This document shows, one piece after another, positions 9,035-16,999 of a DNA stretch of 64,000 nt. The DNA lies in the NCBI RefSeq assembly GCF_902859725.1, contig NZ_CADIJP010000007.1:235065-299064 (forward strand). Direction: 5' to 3'. The stretch is from Achromobacter mucicolens. Lineage in GTDB: Bacteria; Pseudomonadota; Gammaproteobacteria; Burkholderiales; Burkholderiaceae_B. The notes under the pieces are model-generated. The model worked only from the letters and a program-made list of their open reading frames with translations, was not told the origin of the DNA and searched no databases. Both the position numbers and the translations under genes were made by a program. Numbering within the stretch: the stretch's first letter is position 1; each line of letters opens with the position of its first letter.

Positions 9035-10240
9035 ATGAATTCGCGCCGCACTTTCCTCTATCAATCCGCCGCCGCGGCGGCCCTCGTGTCCGCCCCGTGG
9101 GTGGCCCGGTCGCAGGGCGCCGCGCCCATCAAGGTCGGCGTGCTGCACCCGGTGACGGGCGCGCTGGCGTATTCCGGCCAGCAATGCCGCCTGGGCGCGC
9201 TGCTGGCCATCGAGGACATCAACAAGGCGGGCGGCATCAAGTCGCTGGGCGGCGCGCCGCTGCAAGCGGTGCTGGGCGATGCGCAGTCGCGTCCCGAGGC
9301 GGGATCGGCCGAAGTCGAGAAGATGAACGAGGCGGGGGTGTCGGCGATCGTGGGCGCGTATGCCTCGGCGATCTGCCTGGCCACGACCCAGACGGCCGCC
9401 AAGTACAACCTGCCGCATGTCGTGGACGTGGGCGTGGCCGACCAGATCGTCGAGCGTGGCCTGAAGAACACCTTCCGTTTTGGGCCGGGCTACCGTGCCT
9501 GTAGCGAACGCGCCATCCTGGACCTGGCCGCGCTGAACGACGCCGCCGGCAAGCCGGCCAAGACCGTGATGATCGTGCACGAGGACTCGCTGTTCGGCAC
9601 GGGCACCGCCGCGCTCCTGTCCAAGTCGCTGCCGGAACACGGCTTCGAGGTCAAGGAAGTCGTCAAGCACCCGAACCCGACGCGCGACTTCAACAACATC
9701 GTGCTGCGCATGCGGTCCGTGAATCCCGACATCGTGATCCCGGCCAACTACTACAACGAATACGCCTTGCTGCTGCGCGCCATGAAGCAGCAGAAGGTGC
9801 AGCCCAAGGCCATCTACTCGGTGCTGGGCGGCGCAGCCTCCAGCTACAAGTTCCTGAAGGAATTTCCGGACATCGCCAACGGCATCATCGACTGCAATCA
9901 CTGGTTCAACCCGAAGGATGCGCGCGTCGCGCCGCTGAAGGCCCGCGTGGAAGAGAAAGGCGCGTACTTCAGCTACGAGGTCTTCATGACCTACACCGCG
10001 ATGTTGCTGCTGGCCGATGCGCTGGAGCGCGCCAAGTCCGCCGACCGCGCCGCGATCATCGAGGCGCTGGCGTCCAGCACCTTCCAGGACAACCTGATGC
10101 CCTATGGCCCGACCAAGTTCGTCAATGGCCAGAACACCGGGGCGCAGCCGCTGCTTACGCAGGTGATCGGCGGCGACATCAAGGTGATCTTCCCGGCCGA
10201 ATACCGCCAGGCCGATGCCGTGTTCCCGCTGAAGGCCTGA
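9035..10240 (+). CDS. Liv-type ABC transporter substrate-binding protein (Tat signal candidate)
   Basis: A 401-aa periplasmic binding protein of the branched-chain amino acid/amide (type I, HAAT) family, which also binds ureas, amides, aromatic acids and dicarboxylates. The N-terminus S-R-R-T-F-L-Y before a short Ala-rich hydrophobic stretch is a twin-arginine type signal, cleaved probably after A-R-S-Q. The mature protein opens I-K-V-G-V-L-H-P-V-T-G, the usual first strand. Mid-protein motifs such as N-Y-Y-N-E-Y-A-L are typical. ATG 9035 follows a GGAG box. It is encoded directly before the permease gene. Specificity should match the first catabolic enzyme of the operon, but cannot be read from sequence. 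Confidence 0.92.
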   Translation: MNSRRTFLYQSAAAAALVSAPWVARSQGAAPIKVGVLHPVTGALAYSGQQCRLGALLAIEDINKAGGIKSLGGAPLQAVLGDAQSRPEAGSAEVEKMNEAGVSAIVGAYASAICLATTQTAAKYNLPHVVDVGVADQIVERGLKNTFRFGPGYRACSERAILDLAALNDAAGKPAKTVMIVHEDSLFGTGTAALLSKSLPEHGFEVKEVVKHPNPTRDFNNIVLRMRSVNPDIVIPANYYNEYALLLRAMKQQKVQPKAIYSVLGGAASSYKFLKEFPDIANGIIDCNHWFNPKDARVAPLKARVEEKGAYFSYEVFMTYTAMLLLADALERAKSADRAAIIEALASSTFQDNLMPYGPTKFVNGQNTGAQPLLTQVIGGDIKVIFPAEYRQADAVFPLKA

Positions 10241-10248
10241 CAAGACCC

Positions 10249-11121
10249 ATGCTCGATCCCGCCATCCTCTTTTCCTCGGTGCTGAACGGCCTGACGACGG
10301 GCGCGGTGTACGCGCTCATCGCCCTGGGCCTGACCCTGATCTACGGGGTGCTGCACATCATCAACTTTGCCCACGGCGCGGCGCTCATGGTGGCGCTGTA
10401 CGCCGTGTACCTGCTCAAGGACCGGCTGGGCATCGATCCCTATGCCGCCTTGCCGCTGGTGGTGCCCGGCATGTTCGTGCTGGGCTACGCCTTGCAGCGC
10501 GTCGTCATCAACCGCGCCAGCCACGGCAAGGACGAGAACATCCTGCTCGTGACGCTGGGCCTGGCGATCGTGCTGGAGAACCTGGCGCTGGTCTGGTTCA
10601 AGTCCGACACGCGCAGCATCGACACCGCGTACACGCTGTCCACGGTCGAGATCGGCCCGGCGATGATCGCGCTGCCCAAGGTCATCGCCTTCTGCGGCGC
10701 GCTGGCGGTGGCGGCGGTGCTGTTCTGGATCATCCGCAGCACCGACCTGGGCCGCGCCATCCGCGCCGTCGCCCGCGAAAAGCAGGGCGCCAAGCTGATG
10801 GGCATCGACGTGGAAAAGGTCTACGCGGTGTCGTTCGGCATCGGCATGGCCTGCCTGGGCGCGGCGGCGTGCTTTCTGCTGCCGGCCTACTACGTCAATC
10901 CGCAGGTGGGCAGCGGCTTCGTGCTGGTCGCCTTCACCATCGTGGTGCTGGGCGGCATGGGCAGTTTCGTGGGGGCGCTGGTGGGCGGACTGCTCATTGG
11001 CGTGGTGGAGTCCATCGGCGGCCTGTTCCTGGGCGACTCGCTGGGACAGATGGGCATCTTCGCGATCTTCATCGCGGTGCTGCTGTTTCGCCCGCAGGGG
11101 CTGTTCGGGGCGAGGGGCTGA
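10249..11121 (+). CDS. Liv-type ABC transporter permease (LivH class)
   Basis: A 290-aa inner-membrane permease with about eight hydrophobic segments. Family hallmarks are the N-terminal G-A-V-Y-A-L-I-A-L-G-L-T-L-I-Y-G-V with I-N-F-A-H-G, and the later V-V-L-G-G-M-G-S-F-V-G-A coupling region. It starts nine bases after the binding-protein stop. It pairs with the LivM-type gene that follows to make the heterodimeric membrane channel. Confidence 0.93.
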   Translation: MLDPAILFSSVLNGLTTGAVYALIALGLTLIYGVLHIINFAHGAALMVALYAVYLLKDRLGIDPYAALPLVVPGMFVLGYALQRVVINRASHGKDENILLVTLGLAIVLENLALVWFKSDTRSIDTAYTLSTVEIGPAMIALPKVIAFCGALAVAAVLFWIIRSTDLGRAIRAVAREKQGAKLMGIDVEKVYAVSFGIGMACLGAAACFLLPAYYVNPQVGSGFVLVAFTIVVLGGMGSFVGALVGGLLIGVVESIGGLFLGDSLGQMGIFAIFIAVLLFRPQGLFGARG

Positions 11122-11123
11122 GC

Positions 11124-12095
11124 ATGAAACGGGATCTTTTCGCTATCGCGCTATTCGGGGTGGTGCTCGTGGCCGTGGCCGCGCTGGCCCAGTCGGGCGT
11201 GCTGCTGACGTTCGTGATGATGTCGCTCTACGCGGCGCTGCTGTCGCAGGCCTGGAACATCCTGGGTGGGTACGGCGGCCAGCTGTCGTTCGGGCATGCG
11301 CTCTTTTTCGGCGTGGGCGCGTACGCGCAGGCGCTGGGCCAGTTGAACCTGGGCCTGAACCCGTGGCTGGTGCTGCCCATGGCAATTGCGCTGGGCGCGC
11401 TGGTCGGCGTGGCGGTGGGCGGGCTGACGTTCCGCTACGGGCTCAAGGGTTCGTACTTTGCGCTGGTGACGCTGGCATTTGCTGAAGTATTCCGCATCCT
11501 GGCGCTCTCGGCCTCGTTTACCGGCGGCGGCGTCGGGCTCATGGTGCCGCTGCAGGAAGGCGTGGCCAACATGCAGTTCGGCTCGCGCCGCGGCTACATC
11601 TACCTGCTGCTTGCATTCGTGCTGCTGGCGCTGCTGGTGACCGCGTGGCTGCGTCATTCCCGCTTCGGCGCCTACCTGCAGGCCGTGCGCGACAACGAGG
11701 ACGCGGCGCGCGCCATCGGCGTGAATCCGCTGCGCGTCAAGCTGGGTGGCATCGCCCTGTCGGCCGCCTTCATGAGCGTGGCCGGCGCCTTTTACGTGCA
11801 GGTCTTCCAGTACATCGACCCGGGCATCGCCTTTGGCTCGGCCGTGTCGGTGGAGGCCCTGGTGGGCGCCATCGTGGGCGGCATGGGCACCCTGTGGGGG
11901 CCGCTGCTGGGGGCGGTGACGCTGCATGCGCTGGCCGACCTGACCCGCAACCTCTTCGGCGAGCTGCCGGGCATCAGCATGGTGATCTACGGCGCGGTGC
12001 TGATTCTGATCGTGATGTTCATGCCGCGCGGCATCACCGGCGGCGGGCAGTCGCTTGGCCGCCTGTTTGGAATGAAGGAGCGCGCCCGTGTCTGA
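11124..12095 (+). CDS. Liv-type ABC transporter permease (LivM class)
   Basis: A 323-aa inner-membrane permease, the second half of the Liv-type channel. Motifs are A-W-N-I-L-G-G-Y-G-G-Q-L-S-F-G-H-A (the LivM signature), and V-G-A-I-V-G-G-M-G-T-L-W-G-P near residue 250, the segment that contacts the ATPases. ATG 11124 lies two bases after the LivH stop. The last codons overlap the GTG start of the following ATPase gene, indicating translational coupling. Confidence 0.93.
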   Translation: MKRDLFAIALFGVVLVAVAALAQSGVLLTFVMMSLYAALLSQAWNILGGYGGQLSFGHALFFGVGAYAQALGQLNLGLNPWLVLPMAIALGALVGVAVGGLTFRYGLKGSYFALVTLAFAEVFRILALSASFTGGGVGLMVPLQEGVANMQFGSRRGYIYLLLAFVLLALLVTAWLRHSRFGAYLQAVRDNEDAARAIGVNPLRVKLGGIALSAAFMSVAGAFYVQVFQYIDPGIAFGSAVSVEALVGAIVGGMGTLWGPLLGAVTLHALADLTRNLFGELPGISMVIYGAVLILIVMFMPRGITGGGQSLGRLFGMKERARV

Positions 12096-12843
12096 CATCC
12101 TGCTTCAAGCGCGCAATTTGTCCATCACGTTTGGCGGCCTGAAGGCCGTGCAGGACGTGAGCCTGGATGTGCGGGAAGGCTCGCTGACCGCGCTGGTCGG
12201 ACCCAACGGCGCCGGCAAGACCACGCTATTTGGCCTGCTGTCGGGTTTTCTGAAGCCCGGGTCGGGCTCGGTGCACTTCGCCGGCCAGGACATCACGGGC
12301 CAGGCGCCGCACGAATCCGCGCGGCTCGGCCTGACCCGCACTTTCCAGATCGTGCAGCCATTCGGCGCGCAGACCGTGCGCCAGAACATCGCCGTGGGCG
12401 CGCATCTGCGCCTGGCGGACCGCGATGAGGCGCTTGCCTCGGCCGAGGCCGTGGCCGCGCGCGTCAACCTGCAGGCCTCGCTGGACAAGCCGGCGGCGGA
12501 CCTGACGGTGGCCGGACGCAAGCGCCTGGAACTGGCGCGCGCGCTGGCCACGCGGCCGCGCCTCTTGCTGCTGGACGAGGTGCTGGCGGGCCTGAACCCC
12601 AGTGAGATCGACGAGATGATTCCGGTGGTGAAAAAGCTGGTGGACGATGGTGTCACCGTGCTGATGATCGAACACGTGATGCGGGCGGTGATGAGCCTGG
12701 CCGAGCATGTGTGGGTGCTGGCGCAGGGACGCCTGATCGCCTCGGGCACGCCCGGCGAGGTCACGCGCGACCCCAAGGTCGTGGAGGCCTATCTGGGCCA
12801 CGGCGCGGCGGCGCGGCTTGCCGCGCAGGGAGCGCCGGCATGA
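12088..12843 (+). CDS. Liv-type ABC transporter ATP-binding protein (LivG class)
   Basis: A 251-aa ATPase. Walker A is G-P-N-G-A-G-K-T, the Q-loop region reads L-T-R-T-F-Q-I-V-Q-P-F, the signature is the divergent V-A-G-R-K-R-L-E usual for LivG-type proteins, and Walker B is L-L-L-L-D-E-V-L-A-G-L. It starts with GTG at 12088 inside the end of the LivM gene, with AAGGAG eight bases upstream. Confidence 0.93.
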   Translation: MSDILLQARNLSITFGGLKAVQDVSLDVREGSLTALVGPNGAGKTTLFGLLSGFLKPGSGSVHFAGQDITGQAPHESARLGLTRTFQIVQPFGAQTVRQNIAVGAHLRLADRDEALASAEAVAARVNLQASLDKPAADLTVAGRKRLELARALATRPRLLLLDEVLAGLNPSEIDEMIPVVKKLVDDGVTVLMIEHVMRAVMSLAEHVWVLAQGRLIASGTPGEVTRDPKVVEAYLGHGAAARLAAQGAPA

Positions 12844-13550
12844 GCGCGCTGCTGGAGGTCAAAGGCTTGCGGGCGGGCTACGGGCGCATGGAAGTGCTGC
12901 GCGGCGTGGACCTGGATGTGGGCGCGGGCGAGATCGTGGTGCTGCTCGGCAGCAACGGCGCGGGCAAATCCACCCTGAACAACACGGTGTGCGGCCTGTG
13001 CCGGCCGTGGGGCGGCACGGTGCGCTTCGAAGGCCAGGACCTGACCGGCCGCCACTACCGTCAGGTGGTGCAGGCAGGCCTGATCCAGGTGCCCGAGGGC
13101 CGCCGCGTGTTCCCGAACCTGAGCGTGAGCGAGAACCTGGAACTGGGCTCGTTCACCCGGGCGCGCGAACGCCGCGCGCAAAACCTGGACAAGGTGCTGG
13201 ACATTTTTCCGCGGCTGCGCGAACGCCTGGATCAACTGGCGGGCACGATGTCGGGCGGGGAACAGCAGATGCTGGCCATCGGCCGCGGCCTCATGGCCGA
13301 GCCGCGCCTCTTGATCCTGGACGAACCCTCCCTTGGCCTGTCGCCGTTGATGGTCGAGGAACTGTTCGGCCTCATCAAGCGGTTGCATGGCGACGGACTG
13401 GCTATTTTGCTGGTCGAGCAGAACGTGGGCCAGTCCCTCGAAACCGGGCAGCGGGCCTATGTGCTGGAAAACGGCGCCGTGCGCTACAGCGGCAGCTGTC
13501 CCGACCTTTTGGCCAGCGACGACGTGCGCCGCGCCTATCTGGGGATGTAA
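12840..13550 (+). CDS. Liv-type ABC transporter ATP-binding protein (LivF class)
   Basis: A 236-aa ATPase and partner of the LivG-type protein. Walker A is G-S-N-G-A-G-K-S, the Q-loop region includes V-P-E-G-R-R-V-F-P-N-L-S-V, the signature is M-S-G-G-E-Q-Q-M, and Walker B is L-L-I-L-D-E-P-S-L-G-L. ATG 12840 overlaps the preceding TGA as ATGA. A longer upstream-open reading is ruled out because the family N-terminus L-L-E-V-K-G-L-R-A-G-Y-G begins here. Confidence 0.93.
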   Translation: MSALLEVKGLRAGYGRMEVLRGVDLDVGAGEIVVLLGSNGAGKSTLNNTVCGLCRPWGGTVRFEGQDLTGRHYRQVVQAGLIQVPEGRRVFPNLSVSENLELGSFTRARERRAQNLDKVLDIFPRLRERLDQLAGTMSGGEQQMLAIGRGLMAEPRLLILDEPSLGLSPLMVEELFGLIKRLHGDGLAILLVEQNVGQSLETGQRAYVLENGAVRYSGSCPDLLASDDVRRAYLGM

Positions 13551-13552
13551 TC

Positions 13553-14821
13553 ATGGCCCAGCCTCAAACCCTGGCCCAGAAGCTGATCGCCGCCGCCTGC
13601 GGGCGTGAGACGGTGGCCGAGGGCGAAATCGTGACCTGTGCAGTCGACCTGGCGATGTTCCACGATTCCAGCGGCCCCCGGCGCCTGCAGCCCATGCTGC
13701 AAGAGCTGGGCGCCACGTTGTGGGACCCGTCCCGCATCGTGCTGGTCATCGACCACTACGTGCCGGAATCGGACGACGAATCGCGCCGCATCGTGCGCAT
13801 CGCGCGCGACTGGGCCGCGGAGCAGCAACTGCCCAACGTGTATGACTCGGTCGGCATCTGTCATGTAGTCGTGCCGCAGCACGGCCACATCCGCCCCGGC
13901 ATGTTCTGCGTGGGCGGCGATTCCCATTCGCCGACCGGCGGCGCGTTTGGCGCGTATATGTTCGGCATCGGCAGCACCGAAATGCTGGGCGTGGCGGTCA
14001 CCGGCCAGATCTGGGTCAAGGTGCCCAAGACGCTGATGATGCACTGGCGCGGGCAACTGGCGGCCGGCGTCACCGCCAAGGACATGATGCTGCACATGAT
14101 CGGCCGCTACGGCATGAACGGCGGGCGCTACCAGGCGGTGGAATTCTGCGGCGAGGCAGTGCGCGCGCTGTCCATGCAAGAGCGCATGACGCTGTCGAAC
14201 ATGAGCGCCGAGCTGGGCTCGCAGGTGGGCCTGATCGCCCCGGACGAGACCACCGCGGCCTATCTGCGCGAGGCGGGCGTGACGGCGGACCTGGACCTGG
14301 CGCGCTGGCAGAGCGACCCGCAGGCCGACGCCGAATGGCACGAGTTCGATGCCGCGGCGCTGGCCCCGCAGGTCGCCGCGCCGCACAGCCCGGCCAACGC
14401 GCGCGGCGTGGACGAATACAACGACGTGCCGGTTCAGGTGGCGTATATCGGCGCCTGCACCGGCGCCAAGCTGGATGACCTGCGCGCCGCGGCCAGCGTG
14501 CTGCGCGGCCGCCGGCTGGCGGACGGCATGCAGCTGATGGTTGCGCCGGCCAGCCGGGTGGATCAGGAACAGGCCGACCGTGAGGGCGTCATGCAGGTGC
14601 TGCGTGACGCCGGGGCTCAGGTGCTGGCCACGTCCTGCGGCGCCTGTGCGGGCTATGGCGGGTCCATTCCGGACGGCGCCAGCGTCATTTCCACCACGGC
14701 GCGCAATTTCAAGGGGCGCATGGGCTCGGAGACCGCGCAGGTCTACCTGGCTTCGCCCTACACGGTCGCGGCGTCGGCCGTGGCGGGCCGCGTGGCCGAT
14801 CCCCGGGAGTTCCTGGCATGA
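13553..14821 (+). CDS. Aconitase/LeuC-family (de)hydratase large subunit, [4Fe-4S]
   Basis: A 422-aa iron-sulfur hydro-lyase subunit that, with the next gene product, should isomerise or (de)hydrate a hydroxy-di/tricarboxylate. The family includes LeuC, homoaconitase and 2,3-dimethylmalate dehydratase DmdA. The cluster ligands are visible as I-G-A-C-T-G-A-K (about residue 302) and T-S-C-G-A-C-A-G-Y-G (about 363-372). The substrate motif V-G-G-D-S-H-S-P-T-G-G-A-F-G-A-Y lies near 122. Length matches archaeal-type LeuC/DmdA (about 420 aa) rather than the 470-aa leucine-biosynthesis LeuC. The gene sits between a Liv importer and hydantoinase-family genes, with no leuB or leuA nearby, so a catabolic role is more likely than leucine synthesis. 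Confidence 0.85.
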   Translation: MAQPQTLAQKLIAAACGRETVAEGEIVTCAVDLAMFHDSSGPRRLQPMLQELGATLWDPSRIVLVIDHYVPESDDESRRIVRIARDWAAEQQLPNVYDSVGICHVVVPQHGHIRPGMFCVGGDSHSPTGGAFGAYMFGIGSTEMLGVAVTGQIWVKVPKTLMMHWRGQLAAGVTAKDMMLHMIGRYGMNGGRYQAVEFCGEAVRALSMQERMTLSNMSAELGSQVGLIAPDETTAAYLREAGVTADLDLARWQSDPQADAEWHEFDAAALAPQVAAPHSPANARGVDEYNDVPVQVAYIGACTGAKLDDLRAAASVLRGRRLADGMQLMVAPASRVDQEQADREGVMQVLRDAGAQVLATSCGACAGYGGSIPDGASVISTTARNFKGRMGSETAQVYLASPYTVAASAVAGRVADPREFLA

Positions 14822-15318
14822 ACGCAGACACCACGACGCACCGCGTCTGGCGCGTGGGCGCGGACATCGACACCGATGCGCTGGCGCCGGGCGCCTACAT
14901 GAAATTCGGCATCGACGAGATCGCGCGCCACTGCCTGCAGCGGGTCCGGCCCGACTTTGCCGGCCAGGTCCAGCCCGGCGACGTGCTGGTGGCCGGCCCC
15001 AACTTCGGCATCGGTTCGTCGCGCGAGCAGGCGGCCGCGGCGCTTGTGCGCCTGGGCGTGGCCGCCGTGATCGCGCCGTCCTTCAACGGCCTGTATTTCC
15101 GCAACGCATTCAACGTGGGGCTGCTGCTCCTGACGTGCAGCCAGGCCGACACCCTTGCCGAGGGCGAAGGCATCACGTTCGACCCGGCCGCCGGCCGCAT
15201 CGGCCGTCCCGGCGGCACGCCCGCCGAACTGCACTGCGAGCCCGTGCCCGGCTTCCTGCTTGACATGGTGCAGGCCGGCGGACTGCTGAATCTGCTGAAA
15301 CAGCGTCAAACCTCTTAG
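14818..15318 (+). CDS. Aconitase/LeuD-family (de)hydratase small subunit
   Basis: A 166-aa swivel-domain subunit that completes the active site of the large subunit. The family motif is V-A-G-P-N-F-G-I-G-S-S-R-E-Q-A (about residues 59-73); D-I-D-T-D near the N-terminus is also typical of LeuD/DmdB. The short length fits the small subunit of archaeal-type IPMI, homoaconitase or dimethylmalate dehydratase. The ATG overlaps the large-subunit stop by four bases, so the two are translationally coupled. Confidence 0.87.
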   Translation: MNADTTTHRVWRVGADIDTDALAPGAYMKFGIDEIARHCLQRVRPDFAGQVQPGDVLVAGPNFGIGSSREQAAAALVRLGVAAVIAPSFNGLYFRNAFNVGLLLLTCSQADTLAEGEGITFDPAAGRIGRPGGTPAELHCEPVPGFLLDMVQAGGLLNLLKQRQTS

Positions 15319-15328
15319 GAACAACATC

Positions 15329-16999
15329 ATGCTTGACCCCGTTACCCTGGCGGTCCTGAAGGGCCGCCTGGAACAGATCGCCGACGAAATGGACGCGACG
15401 CTGTATCGCAGCGCGTTCAATCCCATCATCGCCGAGGCCCATGACGCCTGCCACGGCATGTACGACGCCGCCACCGGCGCCACGCTGATCCAGGGCAAGT
15501 CGGGCCTGCCCGTCTTCGTGGGCGCGATGGCGTTCGCGGTGAAGGCGGCGGCCAAGGCTGCGGCCGGCCGTGGCGGCATGGTGGATGGCGACGTGTGGCT
15601 GTTCAACGATCCGTACGAAGGCGGCACGCACGCCAACGATTTCAAGCTGGTCAAGCCTGTGTTTCGCGGCGGCAAGCTGTTCTGCTTCCTGGCGTCGGCG
15701 GCCCACTGGCATGACGTGGGCGGCGCGGTGCCCGGCAACTACAACCCGGCCGCCACCGAATGCTGGCAGGAAGCGGTGCAGATCCCGCCCGTGCGCATCG
15801 TGCGCGCCGGCGTGCTGGACCAGGACGTGCTGGCCATCCTGAAGGCCAACACGCGCCTGCCCGACAGCCTGTGGGGCGACCTGAACGGCCAGCTCGCGGC
15901 GCTGGAACTGGGCGCGCGCCGGCTGGACGGTCTGCTGGACGAATACGGCGACGCCACGGTGCTGGAGTCCCTGGACACCCTGCGCGAACGGGCGCGCCGC
16001 CTGATGCGCGATCACATCGCCCGGCTGCCGGATGGCGAGTACGCCTTTGAAGACATGCTGGACAACGACGGCGTGCGCGACGCGCCGCTGCGCATCGCGC
16101 TCAAGCTCACCATCGCCGGTGACCGCCTGGGGCTGGACTTCACCGGCACATCGCCGGCCTGCGCGGGTCCGGTCAACATCTCGCGCGCCACCGCCATCGC
16201 GGCCTGCTACGTGGCGCTAAAGCACCTGTTCCCGGATGTCCCCGCCAATGCAGGGGTGCTGGATGCGGTGGAGGTGACGCTGCCGGACGGCCTGGTGATC
16301 TCGGCCGACCGTCCGCGTCCGGTGGGCGGCTACACCGAAACCATCCTGCGCATGATCGACGTGATCTTCTGCGCGATGGCCCAGGCCGCGCCGGACCGCG
16401 CGATGGCGCAGGCCTACGGCACCATCAACGCGCTGTCGATCGCCGGCTACCGCAGCGACGCCGCCCGCAAGGGCCAGCGCTGGGTGATGTTCAGCTTCTT
16501 TGGCGGTGGCCACGGCGGGCATTCGGACGGCGACGGCCTGAGCCACGGCAATGCGCCGATCTCCACCGCCACCATTCCGCCGCTGGAAATTCTGGAAGCG
16601 GCGTATCCGGTGCGCTTCACGCAATGGGCGCTGCGTCCGGATTCGGCGGGCGATGGCGCGCATCGCGGCGGCCTGGGCGCCATCTATGAAATCGAATTGC
16701 TGGAAGACAGCGCCGAGGCGTTCATCTTCGGCGAACGCGGCCGCAGCGCGCCCAAGGGCATCGCGGGAGGCGGCCAGGCCGCGCTAAATGTTTTTCGCTA
16801 TCAGCAGGACGGCCAGTGGCTGTCCCCGCCCATGAGTTCCAAGATGCTAGGCATCCGGCTGCAACGCGGCGACCGCGTGCGCCTGGAAACCCCGGGCGGA
16901 GGCGGCTATGGCGATCCCGCGCGGCGTGACCCCGCGGCGCGCGAGCACGACCGCAAGATGGGCTATGTGGGTGACATTCAGAAGGAGCAGTCGGCATGA
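15329..16999 (+). CDS. Hydantoinase B/oxoprolinase family protein (HyuB)
   Basis: A 556-aa subunit of the ATP-dependent hydantoinase/5-oxoprolinase/acetone-carboxylase superfamily, which opens cyclic amides or carboxylates ketones. Likely metal-site residues are in N-D-P-Y-E-G-G-T-H-A-N-D (His101, Asp104) and A-A-H-W-H-D-V-G-G (His126, His128, Asp129). The G-G-G-G-Y-G-D-P tail is a family hallmark. Length is normal for a stand-alone B subunit. It starts 10 bases after the small-subunit stop and overlaps hyuA by four bases. B then A is the reverse of the common A-B order. Whether it is a hydrolase or carboxylase cannot be decided by eye. Confidence 0.9.
   Translation: MLDPVTLAVLKGRLEQIADEMDATLYRSAFNPIIAEAHDACHGMYDAATGATLIQGKSGLPVFVGAMAFAVKAAAKAAAGRGGMVDGDVWLFNDPYEGGTHANDFKLVKPVFRGGKLFCFLASAAHWHDVGGAVPGNYNPAATECWQEAVQIPPVRIVRAGVLDQDVLAILKANTRLPDSLWGDLNGQLAALELGARRLDGLLDEYGDATVLESLDTLRERARRLMRDHIARLPDGEYAFEDMLDNDGVRDAPLRIALKLTIAGDRLGLDFTGTSPACAGPVNISRATAIAACYVALKHLFPDVPANAGVLDAVEVTLPDGLVISADRPRPVGGYTETILRMIDVIFCAMAQAAPDRAMAQAYGTINALSIAGYRSDAARKGQRWVMFSFFGGGHGGHSDGDGLSHGNAPISTATIPPLEILEAAYPVRFTQWALRPDSAGDGAHRGGLGAIYEIELLEDSAEAFIFGERGRSAPKGIAGGGQAALNVFRYQQDGQWLSPPMSSKMLGIRLQRGDRVRLETPGGGGYGDPARRDPAAREHDRKMGYVGDIQKEQSA

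Noticed and set aside
13553-15318. Calling this pair leuC/leuD of leucine biosynthesis
   Set aside because: No other leucine genes are adjacent, lengths fit the catabolic branch better, and the pair is embedded in an importer-hydantoinase operon.
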